A DNA stretch of 6,089 nucleotides, taken from a bacterium (GTDB lineage: Bacteria > Patescibacteriota > Minisyncoccia > Phycocordibacterales > UBA918). The stretch lies in NCBI GenBank assembly GCA_002710785.1, contig PAMC01000007.1, positions 6,375 through 12,463 of the forward strand, in the 5' to 3' direction. Both the position numbers and the translations under genes were made by a program. Under the pieces are notes generated by a model that saw only the letters and a list, made by a program, of their open reading frames with translations, made no database searches and was not told the DNA's origin. Within the stretch, counting starts at the first letter, position 1; every line of letters begins with the position of its first letter. Shown here piece after piece: positions 1-5,156 of this stretch.

Positions 1-2914
1 TAGGGCTCGCCTCCTCTGAAGAAACACTTGTCGTGGTGCTCAATGAAGCGGTATTTATGTCATACGCAGTACTTAAATCAAATACGGTAATATCTACCCC
101 CGTTTGCCCAACTACATACATTTTGGTTCCATCGCCATTAAACTCGATATCTCTTGGTTGATTCTCAAAATATGATAACGAGATTGATTGCCGGCTAAGG
201 TAACCAGTAGGATCAACTTGTGTGTTTCTCGGAACTAACTCAACCGTTGTCGTTGAAAGGGCGCTCGCAGTGTAGGTGGTTCGCTCATTTGGGTATGCAG
301 TCCCAATAATTTCATCATCTACTACCAATTCTAAGAACCCATAACCCATTTCACGTGCGTCGAGCGTAGTAGAGAAGGTAGTAGTACCACTTGGTATAAA
401 CGGTGTCCATATTTCTGCTGCTGTAAAGGTGCGTGTGAGAAAATCGACTGTCGAAAGACCGAGCGTAGAGGTTGCCTGCCACTCAAGGCCAGTTGAAGCA
501 CGCACGAGAACGTCACCCACGCTACCGGCGCTTCCAGTTGAATCGTAGAAGAGTCCGGTAAGCTCCATATCTCCAACTACATCAAGTGTGCGGTTAGGGT
601 TTGTGACACCGATACCTAACCGTCCATTTTGCAGAAGTGTAAGTAAGTCACCGTCATTATTATAATTTGAACTCACCATGAAGGCAGCGCCACCTGTGTC
701 ACCATTGGCACTTACTTCAAAGTTAGCGTCAGGTGAAGGATCGTTTACAGCAACTTCACTCTGATCATTTGCAACGAATAACCTACTAGAACCATCGTCT
801 GTAAGGAACGTTAAGTTTCCTGAAGATGACATACGGACATTAAAGTACTCACCGCCAGTATTTTCTTCCAAACGCATGACAATGTTACTTGTATCAGCAA
901 CAATATGTAGCTGAGTTGCTGGGGATGAAGTATCGATTCCTAACCGTCCATTTTGGTTATCAATTCGCATCGTCTCAGTAAAGGTAGTGCCATTATAGTT
1001 ACCAAAGAGGATTCCTTCACTACCACCATTACCGCGGCTAGCAAGGACAAAGTTAGTATTGTTGCCGCCAGTTATAAAGAAGTCAGCGTTATTGACGTTT
1101 GTAGGAGTACCACTTGGATACCGGTCACCACGACCTGCGAACATAGTGTCACCGTCTCCAGCGTTAAACATTATTCCGTTAGCTCCAATAGTTCCAGTAG
1201 CAGTGAGTTGGTACGTTGGTGTAGTGGTGCCGATACCGACGTTGCCACCGTCTCTGTTCAACACAACGTCATTGCCTAGCGGGTTAATATACAAAGGTTC
1301 GGAAGCATACGACTGAATCTGTTTGTAACTGCCCTCATCAGTTAAGCGTAGACCTGTAGCAGCCACGGAATTTCCGCTCACAGATAATCCACCGGAGAAC
1401 GTCAATGCTCCAGAAGCACTATCAGTTGCGTCAGAGCGTAAAAATGAACCACTAGTAATACTATCCAAGGTATCAGCATCGAGACCAGATCCAGAGCCAT
1501 CACTCGCATCAGTCCATACCTGTTGCCAAGTGCCAGTAGCTTGTGTTGCTCCACCGCTCATTCCTCTTATGTACATTTCCGGCGTTAGATTGTTCTCAAA
1601 GATGATTTGAGCTCCGTAAAGATACGAGTCGTTGTTAATGCGGTGCGCAAACGTACTACCCCACCACCAGCCTGTAGTGGGTGTCCATGATGCTCCGTTA
1701 ACATCCCAAAAACCAGACTTATAGATAGCCATTTCCGTTAAATCTTCAGCAGCCGACGCGCTCAGACTACCTGCTGCTGTGTCACCAAACAGGAAATTGT
1801 CAACATCTTCTCCTGCGATAGTTGAGGCTGAACCAATGGTAAGCGTATCAGCTACCTCAGCATCCACCCAATCGAAGCTGATTGTGCCACCGTCGGTAAG
1901 GGCGGTTGAGTCAACCGAACCGCCTGAACCAACAGTGAGAGTGTCAGATACATACGCGTTGGTTAGGGCTGTGCCGTTCCATTCACCAGTGGTCACTTGG
2001 CCAGATTCGTTGATAATAAACACATTAGAGTTAGCACCATCACGAATGATGAAGCTCCCTGAACCATCATTGTCCTCGTCTAAATCTAGACGTACATTTG
2101 TATCACCAGCTACTACAGCATCTCCATCTTCAAAACCTTTAAAAGCATTAGCTTGAATATTGGCGTCGAATATTGATGTGCCGGCTACGTATATGGATCC
2201 ATCAACTTCAAGATCGTCGGTTACGTAGAGATCATTGGTTCCATCAACAGTACTCATTACTCCATCACCGACGGTAAGAAGTGCACTTGGTGTGGTGGTA
2301 CCAATCCCAACGTTGCCACCGTCAAGGACGGTGAGGACTTCAGAACCACCATCGAAGAGGTTAAGGATGTCACCGGTACCGTTCTGGGTGAGCGTCAGGA
2401 GTGGATTGGAGTCAGTAGCGGTTAAGCTGTCTGCTTGGTCAGCGCGGAGGAAGGAAGTGGTCGCGAGTCCCGCCAGCTGCTGCGCTTCAAAGGCAGCGGG
2501 TACGGCACCAAGTACCTTCCGCGGGGTCATCTCACCGTCACCAGCGATGTTAACGCCGAGGTAGAGGGTTTGGTTGAAGTCGACGCCGGTTAAAGCCGTA
2601 CTCGAGCCGAGCATTACGGAGAAGAGTCCAGAAGTGACGGGTACCGTTTGGGTTTCGGTCCAGATGTGAGAACCACCACTAGCTACCGTATAGAGCCGGA
2701 AGGTCATGCTGTATGAACTGTCTGCTACCGGTACACCAAGGTTATCAGCTAGTTTTCCTTGGTAGTTAATCTGCTCGTTGAAGGCAGCGTTGGTGGTAGA
2801 TAGCGGGATGAACGTGAGTAGTAGCGCGCTTAGTAGCACTACCAGCATCACTCCTAAGACACCTGTCATTTCAAGCATTGAAAAAAAACGCAATTTGTTA
2901 GTCAATTGCTTCAA
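1..2914 (-). CDS. Giant secreted fibre/adhesin-like protein, 3' end beyond window
   Basis: The frame is open for 971 codons and runs off the left edge. Residues 1-43 form a signal peptide (basic KQLTNKLR, a hydrophobic stretch at about 18-38, then STTNA). Residues 46-140 carry the INYQGKL...MTFRLY...GLFSVMLG...LYLGV...EMTPRK domain seen before fibre repeats in CPR and Bacteroidetes surface proteins. Fibre motifs follow: GNVGIGTTTP near 200 and 557, GRLGIDTSSP at 656, and GRLGIGVTNP at 764. SFLRAD (154) and GLDADTLDS...SFLRSD (477-494) resemble phage tail-fibre turns. A Trp-rich knob-like segment (GWWWG) lies near 415. The visible C-terminus has a beta-propeller blade pattern (DIEFNGDGTKMYVVG, 922-936). 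I chose the TTG at 2914 because the first ATG (2878, residue 13) would give the acidic start MLEM and remove the basic n-region. A stop lies just upstream, at 2918-2920. Inferred role: extracellular attachment or display. The ligand is unknown. Confidence 0.85.
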   Translation of the reverse strand, partial: MKQLTNKLRFFSMLEMTGVLGVMLVVLLSALLLTFIPLSTTNAAFNEQINYQGKLADNLGVPVADSSYSMTFRLYTVASGGSHIWTETQTVPVTSGLFSVMLGSSTALTGVDFNQTLYLGVNIAGDGEMTPRKVLGAVPAAFEAQQLAGLATTSFLRADQADSLTATDSNPLLTLTQNGTGDILNLFDGGSEVLTVLDGGNVGIGTTTPSALLTVGDGVMSTVDGTNDLYVTDDLEVDGSIYVAGTSIFDANIQANAFKGFEDGDAVVAGDTNVRLDLDEDNDGSGSFIIRDGANSNVFIINESGQVTTGEWNGTALTNAYVSDTLTVGSGGSVDSTALTDGGTISFDWVDAEVADTLTIGSASTIAGEDVDNFLFGDTAAGSLSASAAEDLTEMAIYKSGFWDVNGASWTPTTGWWWGSTFAHRINNDSYLYGAQIIFENNLTPEMYIRGMSGGATQATGTWQQVWTDASDGSGSGLDADTLDSITSGSFLRSDATDSASGALTFSGGLSVSGNSVAATGLRLTDEGSYKQIQSYASEPLYINPLGNDVVLNRDGGNVGIGTTTPTYQLTATGTIGANGIMFNAGDGDTMFAGRGDRYPSGTPTNVNNADFFITGGNNTNFVLASRGNGGSEGILFGNYNGTTFTETMRIDNQNGRLGIDTSSPATQLHIVADTSNIVMRLEENTGGEYFNVRMSSSGNLTFLTDDGSSRLFVANDQSEVAVNDPSPDANFEVSANGDTGGAAFMVSSNYNNDGDLLTLLQNGRLGIGVTNPNRTLDVVGDMELTGLFYDSTGSAGSVGDVLVRASTGLEWQATSTLGLSTVDFLTRTFTAAEIWTPFIPSGTTTFSTTLDAREMGYGFLELVVDDEIIGTAYPNERTTYTASALSTTTVELVPRNTQVDPTGYLSRQSISLSYFENQPRDIEFNGDGTKMYVVGQTGVDITVFDLSTAYDINTASLSTTTSVSSEEASP
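615..2324 (-). repeat. Four fibre-motif repeats inside the giant gene
   Basis: Two pairs of DNA repeats underlie the protein repeats. A 17-base direct repeat, CCTAACCGTCCATTTTG on the plus strand, occurs at 615-631 and 939-955. It encodes QNGRLGI in both places, 108 codons apart. A second pair near 1239-1252 and 2311-2324 shares ACGTTGCCACCGTC and encodes DGGNVGI. The identity at synonymous positions suggests recent duplication or gene conversion within the fibre shaft. Confidence 0.75.
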
Positions 2915-2936
2915 GGTTCAATATCTTTAAGTTCAT

Positions 2937-2982
2937 GACTTCATCCCGGTGAGAGTGACTGCGAACAGTATTCTCGTGAAGT
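2937..2982 (-). promoter_or_regulatory. 5' leader stem-loop of the giant fibre gene
   Basis: The arms GACTTCA and TGAAGTC (plus-strand 2937-2943 and 2976-2982) pair perfectly over 7 bp. Inside, on the minus strand, ACTG-TTCG-CAGT forms a UUCG tetraloop helix, and AGA/TCT pairs lie just outside it. The whole hairpin would sit at the very 5' end of the mRNA, a position where such structures commonly protect long messages from decay. The protective role is inference; the pairing is visible. Confidence 0.5.
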
Positions 2983-2989
2983 CCTTTGC

Positions 2990-2995
2990 ATTATA
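2990..2995 (-). promoter_or_regulatory. -10 box for the giant fibre gene
   Basis: On the minus strand there is a perfect TATAAT at 2995-2990. I see no good -35 hexamer 16-18 bases upstream. Transcription would start near 2983, which is exactly the base where the leader stem-loop begins. That leaves an untranslated leader of about 69 bases before the TTG at 2914. The coincidence of predicted start site and stem foot raises confidence. Confidence 0.45.
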
Positions 2996-3026
2996 TATGC
3001 TAACCGTCATTAACTTCCCTTTCTTA

Positions 3027-3064
3027 TACACGTAAAACTGCCTTGTTAGGCCGTTTTATGTGTA
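3027..3064. terminator. Strong hairpin, possible bidirectional terminator
   Basis: Bases 3027-3038 pair with 3053-3064 over 12 bp, including one G-T wobble. After a single mismatch, GCC/GGC closes a TTGTTA loop (3043-3048). The AAAA...TTTT flanks of the GC core are typical of bidirectional intrinsic terminators. On the plus strand CTTTTAG follows. On the minus strand the hairpin lies about 48 bases past the stop of the Pro-Glu reading frame (TAG, 3114-3112). This would make sense if a minus-strand gene once ended there. Confidence 0.45.
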
Positions 3065-3114
3065 CTTTTAGATAAGTATAGGTGGTGCTGTCAACTGATT
3101 TCTGGGGAAAACTA

Positions 3115-3204
3115 GGTGGCCAGATCAGGTTCTGCTGGAGCTTCCGGCTCAGGCTCGGGAGTCGGTTCTGGTTCCGGTTCGGGCTCTGGTTCTGGAGCTG
3201 ATTC
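3115..3204 (-). repeat. Pro-Glu / Gly-Ser low-complexity coding-like repeat, possible gene remnant
   Basis: Degenerate hexamers of the form GGYTCN on the plus strand read as alternating Glu-Pro codons on the minus strand. They run from about 3204 to the TAG at 3114-3112 and end in PAEPDLAT. The base that would distinguish Glu from Asp is always compatible with Glu, while the Pro third base varies freely, which suggests past selection in this frame. It is closed upstream by TGA at 3207-3205. One -1 shift would join it to an open stretch reading SNILYDVAPSE. On the plus strand the same DNA reads Gly-Ser repeats from a GTG at 3116 to TGA at 3259 (47 codons, ending in an Arg4-containing tail), preceded by GGGGA at good spacing. 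I favour a decayed tail of a surface-protein gene, with low certainty. Confidence 0.4.
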
Positions 3205-3261
3205 TCACTTGGGGCGACGTCGTAGAGGATGTTCGAACTATTTTCGAGAAAAGAAATGATA

Positions 3262-3290
3262 TTACAATTTATATACCGTCCTTTTATAAC
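3262..3290 (+). promoter_or_regulatory. Weak promoter for the leucine-rich-repeat gene
   Basis: TATAAC (3285-3290) matches five of six -10 positions. TTACAA (3262-3267), 17 bases upstream, is a poor -35 match. Transcription would begin near 3297, leaving a leader of about 33 bases. No Shine-Dalgarno sequence precedes the ATG at 3330. A CATAAA close to the ATG is a weaker alternative that would make the gene leaderless. Confidence 0.3.
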
Positions 3291-3307
3291 CCCAGTAATA
3301 AAGGGGT
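3289..3307. other. Small inverted repeat upstream of the LRR gene
   Basis: ACCCC (3289-3293) and GGGGT (3303-3307) flank a nine-base A-rich spacer. It overlaps the predicted transcription start of the gene at 3330 and could be an operator half-site pair or a short leader hairpin. It has no T-run, so it is unlikely to be a terminator. Confidence 0.25.
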
Positions 3308-3329
3308 ACTTCAAACGTCATAAATAGAT

Positions 3330-3896
3330 ATGCTTAAAATACTTCTCGTCGTGATAGCCATAATGCTCCTAACTGGTTTTGTGGTAAGTACGGAAAAGAG
3401 CGAAGACGTAACGTCTGGAGGTATTTCTGCGGGTGAAAGTACTGAAAAGAAGGATATAGCCCCAGAAGAAGCTGGAAAGGAAGAAGTGGTTAAAGATGAA
3501 AAGCCAGTAGTAAGCAGCAACAAAGTACTTGATTTGAGTGGACAGGGATTGACCAAGGCACCCTCGTATATTTTTGATGAGGTCAGTACAGAAGAGTTAG
3601 ATTTATCTAACAACAAACTTGAAGGTTCTCTGCAAGCAGAAATACGGCACTTACAAAACCTAAAGGTTCTTGATTTAAGCGACAATCAGTTCACTGGCGT
3701 ACCTGCTGAAATTGGTCAGCTTAAAAACCTAGAAGTACTCGATTTGTCTAATAACCAACTCACTGGTCTGCCGTACGAACTAGGTAACCTCACTAATCTT
3801 AAAGTTCTTAATTTAAAGGGGAATAACTACTCAACTCAAGACCTAGATATTATCCAAGGAAACTTATCTGATTCGGTTGATATTAAGACTGACTAG
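3330..3896 (+). CDS. Membrane-anchored leucine-rich-repeat protein
   Basis: This is a complete 188-residue protein. Residues 1-20 (MLKILLVVIAIMLLTGFVVS) form a hydrophobic anchor or uncleaved signal with no lipobox Cys. Residues 21-64 are a charged Glu/Lys/Ser-rich linker. Five leucine-rich repeats of about 23 residues follow, starting near 66, 88, 111, 134 and 157. The central ones fit LxxLDLSxNQLTGLPxEIGxLxN, and the last degrades to LKVLNLKGNN, acting as a cap. The repeats should form a small solenoid outside the membrane that binds a protein partner; no partner is apparent nearby. There is no Shine-Dalgarno sequence at the ATG, but the hydrophobic N-terminus makes this start convincing. 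Its stop lies 8 bases from the stop of the convergent gene at 3905, with no terminator between them. Confidence 0.92.
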   Translation: MLKILLVVIAIMLLTGFVVSTEKSEDVTSGGISAGESTEKKDIAPEEAGKEEVVKDEKPVVSSNKVLDLSGQGLTKAPSYIFDEVSTEELDLSNNKLEGSLQAEIRHLQNLKVLDLSDNQFTGVPAEIGQLKNLEVLDLSNNQLTGLPYELGNLTNLKVLNLKGNNYSTQDLDIIQGNLSDSVDIKTD

Positions 3897-3904
3897 GTAA
3901 GCCA

Positions 3905-4285
3905 CTACAGACAATCTTTTCCTCTGAAAACTTCGATTGCAGTTGGGGTGTCACCATTTTTGATTTCCTCGACCCGAGCTGCACCTACAGCATTTTTGAA
4001 ACACTGTTCTTGTTCAGTGGTAATTTCGGTTGGAAGGGTTGTTGGGTCAATACCAAACGTCTCTAGTGTTTTTTCTTGCGTGTCTGACAGAGCGGGGTGT
4101 TTGTCCACTGAACTCGTCTCAAGGTTTATGCTGGTAGATTTTTCTGTCTGCTCAGTAGCGTCACTGTTAAATAAAAGCGGTTTTAAATTTAGAGGGTCGG
4201 CAATAAAAAAATACAGTCCAAGTAAAATGAGACAAAAGAATATCACCCCAAGTGTTACGAAGAAAATGTTTAGAAACTTTTTCAT
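3905..4285 (-). CDS. Small single-span envelope protein with paired cysteines (hypothetical)
   Basis: This is a complete 126-residue protein. MKKFLN starts a membrane segment at about 5-28, followed by a polar Ser/Thr/Glu linker at about 40-62. A compact C-terminal domain (63-126) reads HPALSDTQEKTLETFGIDP, then TEITTEQEQCF, VEEIKNGDTPTAIEVF and the terminal KDC-Leu. Cys95 and Cys125 could form a disulfide outside the membrane. From memory, this C-terminal pattern (LS..QE..LE.fGIDP..LP..IT.E...CF, ending near a final Cys) recurs in small Parcubacteria proteins of unknown function; I cannot verify that here. It lies convergent with the LRR gene and has an extended -10 box six bases before its ATG, suggesting a leaderless message. 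No function is assigned. Confidence 0.88.
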   Translation of the reverse strand: MKKFLNIFFVTLGVIFFCLILLGLYFFIADPLNLKPLLFNSDATEQTEKSTSINLETSSVDKHPALSDTQEKTLETFGIDPTTLPTEITTEQEQCFKNAVGAARVEEIKNGDTPTAIEVFRGKDCL

Positions 4286-4291
4286 TGTTTT

Positions 4292-4300
4292 AGTATATCA
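4292..4300 (-). promoter_or_regulatory. Extended -10 promoter, leaderless start of gene 3905-4285
   Basis: The minus strand reads TGATATACT (4300-4292), an extended -10 (TGn plus TATACT, five of six matches). Only six bases (AAAACA) separate it from the ATG, so transcription should begin at or next to the start codon. There is no recognizable -35, as expected for extended -10 promoters. The same arrangement precedes the gene at 5172. Confidence 0.5.
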
Positions 4301-4334
4301 GTTCGAGCTTCCACGTAGGTATCCAGAAAACCCC

Positions 4335-4340
4335 TATAAA
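4335..4340 (+). promoter_or_regulatory. -10 box for the structured RNA
   Basis: TATAAA (4335-4340, continuing AT) is the only good -10 match ahead of the folded RNA at 4360-4487. It would start transcription near 4348-4350. The -35 region is poor. It is divergent from the promoter of the gene ending at 4285. Confidence 0.35.
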
Positions 4341-4356
4341 ATCTACTTGAAAATGC

Positions 4357-4374
4357 TGGGCGGCTACCGGGAAT
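4357..4374 (-). repeat. Displaced copy of the tRNA-His 3' end, att-like direct repeat
   Basis: TGGGCGGCTACCGGGAAT is repeated exactly at 5024-5041. There it covers the last part of the T arm and the whole 3' acceptor strand of tRNA-His. The copy lies 667 bases downstream of the tRNA 3' end in the same orientation, as an attachment site created by integration into a tRNA end would. The match loosens after this core (a further CGA follows a two-base insertion). No integrase lies between the copies, so this would be a remnant or a coincidentally tRNA-like element. Confidence 0.5.
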
Positions 4375-4495
4375 ATCGATCCTTACAGGATCAGTACAGG
4401 TTGTCACGATTTTTCATACTTCAAAATCGTAGGCAACCTTTTCGATTCATGCAACGCGTTCTAACGAACGCTGCATCCGGTAGCCACACAGTTCA

Positions 4496-4532
4496 CAGAA
4501 AAACCTCTCCCGTAAAGGAAGAGGTTTTTCTG
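4496..4532. terminator. Perfect 13-bp bidirectional intrinsic terminator
   Basis: CAGAAAAACCTCT (4496-4508) pairs completely with AGAGGTTTTTCTG (4520-4532). Inside, CC/GG pairs lie across a GTAAA loop. Both strands present a GC stem base followed by five T. On the minus strand the inner mismatch becomes a G-U wobble and lengthens the stem. It would end the plus-strand structured RNA and block minus transcripts arriving from 4660. Confidence 0.75.
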
Positions 4533-4656
4533 CAAATGGGCGACTCCTGACCCTCGGGTGGAACCAGTTGGAGGAGTTGTGCCTCGACTGGCTAAGTGAT
4601 GCAAGGGTTTGTTTCAGGTGATGGGCGAGAAAAATGGTTCCACTAGGTTGGTAGGC
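4533..4656. other. Gene-free stretch with strong self-complementarity
   Basis: No convincing protein frame or promoter is seen. GTGGAACCA (4558-4566) and TGGTTCCAC (4635-4643) form a perfect 9-bp inverted repeat. Inside lies a hairpin AGTT-GAGG / CCTC-GACT (4566-4589, one bulge). An alternative pairing is ACTCCT (4542-4547) with AGGAGT (4572-4577). ATGGGCGA occurs twice (4537-4544 and 4621-4628). The T-G pair in the hairpin favours the plus strand slightly. This may be a second untranslated RNA or a decayed region; I cannot decide. Confidence 0.3.
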
Positions 4657-4708
4657 AAAAGAAAACACCCTACACCAGTCGGAGAGGATGTCTCCTTGGG
4701 TGGGTGTT
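4657..4708 (-). terminator. Terminator of the 78-residue gene
   Basis: On the minus strand a hairpin begins 6 bases after the TAA at 4717-4715. AACACCC (plus-strand 4664-4670) pairs with GGGTGTT (4702-4708), and GGAGA/TCTCC (4681-4685, 4691-4695) forms the tip. The minus strand then reads TTCTTTTG, a near-continuous T-run. The plus strand lacks such a run, so the terminator is directional. Confidence 0.7.
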
Positions 4709-4714
4709 GCAACG

Positions 4715-4951
4715 TTAGTTCTCTGCCCAAGCGAAGGCAGAAGCGGTTGGCTTGTTGCCACAGTCCCGTCCGCCGAAGCTGATAAGGTTGATGTCAGCTC
4801 CGGTTGTCGCAGCGAGCGCGACGCACTTGGTTTCATGTTGCGTTGCGGTGAGTGTCTGCTCGTCTTCATCTTCGGTGGGCAATCCCAATGAAAAACCGAT
4901 GACGATAACGAGAAGGCCTGCTGAGAAGTGCAAAAAAGTTATCTTTTTCAT
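4715..4951 (-). CDS. Small exported protein, hypothetical
   Basis: This is a complete 78-residue protein. MKKITFLHF followed by the hydrophobic AGLLVIVIGFSLGL (to about residue 24) is a signal or membrane anchor. Next comes an acidic linker, TEDEDEQ, and a short extracytoplasmic tail with Cys43 and Cys64 that could form a disulfide. The tail ends in Ala/Trp-rich SAFAWAEN. The start is supported by a near-consensus promoter at 5018-4990, a GGAG at 4966-4963 (a long 11 bases before the ATG), the signal-like N-terminus, and a terminator directly after the stop. It is a single-gene unit downstream of tRNA-His. No family is recognized; its design (one membrane span, two Cys) parallels the protein at 3905-4285, but the sequences are not visibly alike. 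Confidence 0.82.
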   Translation of the reverse strand: MKKITFLHFSAGLLVIVIGFSLGLPTEDEDEQTLTATQHETKCVALAATTGADINLISFGGRDCGNKPTASAFAWAEN

Positions 4952-4989
4952 GCTAGCTATAGCTCCAATAGATCATGTATCCTTTTATT

Positions 4990-5018
4990 ATAATACACTA
5001 AGAATAACTCTTTGTCAA
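4990..5018 (-). promoter_or_regulatory. Near-consensus promoter for the 78-residue gene
   Basis: On the minus strand a perfect TTGACA (5018-5013), a 17-base spacer and TATTAT (4995-4990, five of six) form the best promoter in the window. Transcription would start near 4983, giving a leader of about 32 bases. It begins only 7 bases after the tRNA-His 3' end, so the gene can be expressed independently of the tRNA. Confidence 0.75.
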
Positions 5019-5025
5019 TTATTTG

Positions 5026-5098
5026 GGCGGCTACCGGGAATCGAACCCGGATTTTCGGTACCACAAACCGACGTAATAACCATTATACAATAGCCGCC
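5026..5098 (-). tRNA. tRNA-His (anticodon GTG)
   Basis: The minus strand folds into a full cloverleaf. The eight-pair acceptor is GGCGGCTA with TAGCCGCC, so the His-specific G-1:C73 pair is encoded (first G at 5098, C73 at 5026). The D arm GTAT...TTAC has three good pairs and a T-T at the fourth. The anticodon stem is TCGGT/ACCGA with loop TTGTGGT, placing GTG at the anticodon. The T arm is CCGGG-TTCGATT-CCCGG. The 3' CCA is not encoded (CAA follows C73), so it must be added enzymatically. Its 3' end is duplicated at 4357-4374. Confidence 0.96.
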
Positions 5099-5117
5099 AT
5101 GTATTAATGTGGGCCAA

Positions 5118-5126
5118 ACTATACCA
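5118..5126 (-). promoter_or_regulatory. Extended -10 promoter of tRNA-His
   Basis: The minus strand reads TGGTATAGT (5126-5118), a TGn extension plus TATAGT (five of six). Transcription would start about 12 bases before the mature tRNA 5' end at 5098, a normal leader for RNase P removal. It lies back to back with the plus-strand promoter at 5157-5165. Confidence 0.5.
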
Positions 5127-5156
5127 GTTTTAGGGTAAAAATCCAGTTGGCGGCAG

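Larger units (their letters stand above)
4349..4532 (+). ncRNA. Candidate structured RNA with four-way junction
   Basis: Four helices nest cleanly. The closing stem is GGCTACCGG (4362-4370) with CCGGTAGCC (4477-4485). Arm one is GATCC/GGATC (4378-4392, loop TTACA). Arm two is AGGTTG/CAACCT (4398-4403, 4434-4439) capped by ACGATTTT/AAAATCGT (4406-4413, 4423-4430). Arm three is ATGCA/TGCAT enclosing GCGTTC-TAAC-GAACGC (4449-4476), which abuts the closing stem. The unit is followed within ten bases by a 13-bp terminator hairpin. Wobble pairs do not settle the strand. I chose plus because a -10 box precedes it and the terminator follows it. A minus transcript would have to start inside the 8 bases before the terminator. 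I do not recognize the family; signatures of RNase P, tmRNA, SRP RNA and common riboswitches are absent. Confidence 0.45.

Noticed and set aside
953..2564. Open frames on the plus strand across 953-1316, 1779-2156 and 2235-2564
   Set aside because: They lie opposite the continuous 971-codon minus frame, which carries clear protein motifs. Their Ser/Pro/Val-rich translations are antisense shadows.
2881..2888. Run of eight A (T8 on the minus strand) as a frameshift site in the giant gene
   Set aside because: The minus frame is open through the run and gives a sensible signal peptide, so no frameshift is needed.
3024..3314. 96-codon minus frame upstream of the LRR gene
   Set aside because: It reads through the strong hairpin at 3027-3064 and most of it looks non-coding. 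Only the short SNILYDVAPSE part may relate to the Pro-Glu remnant.
4357..4487. Riboswitch on the minus strand controlling the gene at 3905-4285
   Set aside because: The terminator at 4496-4532 leaves no room for a minus promoter. The gene has its own extended -10 next to its ATG, downstream of the fold, and no known aptamer core was seen.
4357..4487. Integron attC-like folded recombination site
   Set aside because: The fold has three arms rather than one imperfect hairpin, and GTTRRRY/RYYYAAC core sites are not at its ends. No integron integrase is present.
3948..4550. 200-codon plus frame, including a possible 66-residue start at 4353 (MLGGYREYRS)
   Set aside because: It is antisense to the gene at 3905-4285, then runs through every helix of the RNA candidate and the terminator. 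GGYRE is the familiar false translation of a tRNA 3' end.
4349..4664. RNase P RNA, tmRNA or SRP RNA
   Set aside because: The conserved P4 core of RNase P, a tmRNA tRNA-like end with GGTTCGA, and the SRP GGAAG/AGCAG tetraloop region could not be found on either strand.
4447..4869. 140-codon minus frame
   Set aside because: It overlaps the better-supported 78-residue gene in another frame, crosses two terminators, and has a random-looking Arg/Ser/Pro-rich translation.
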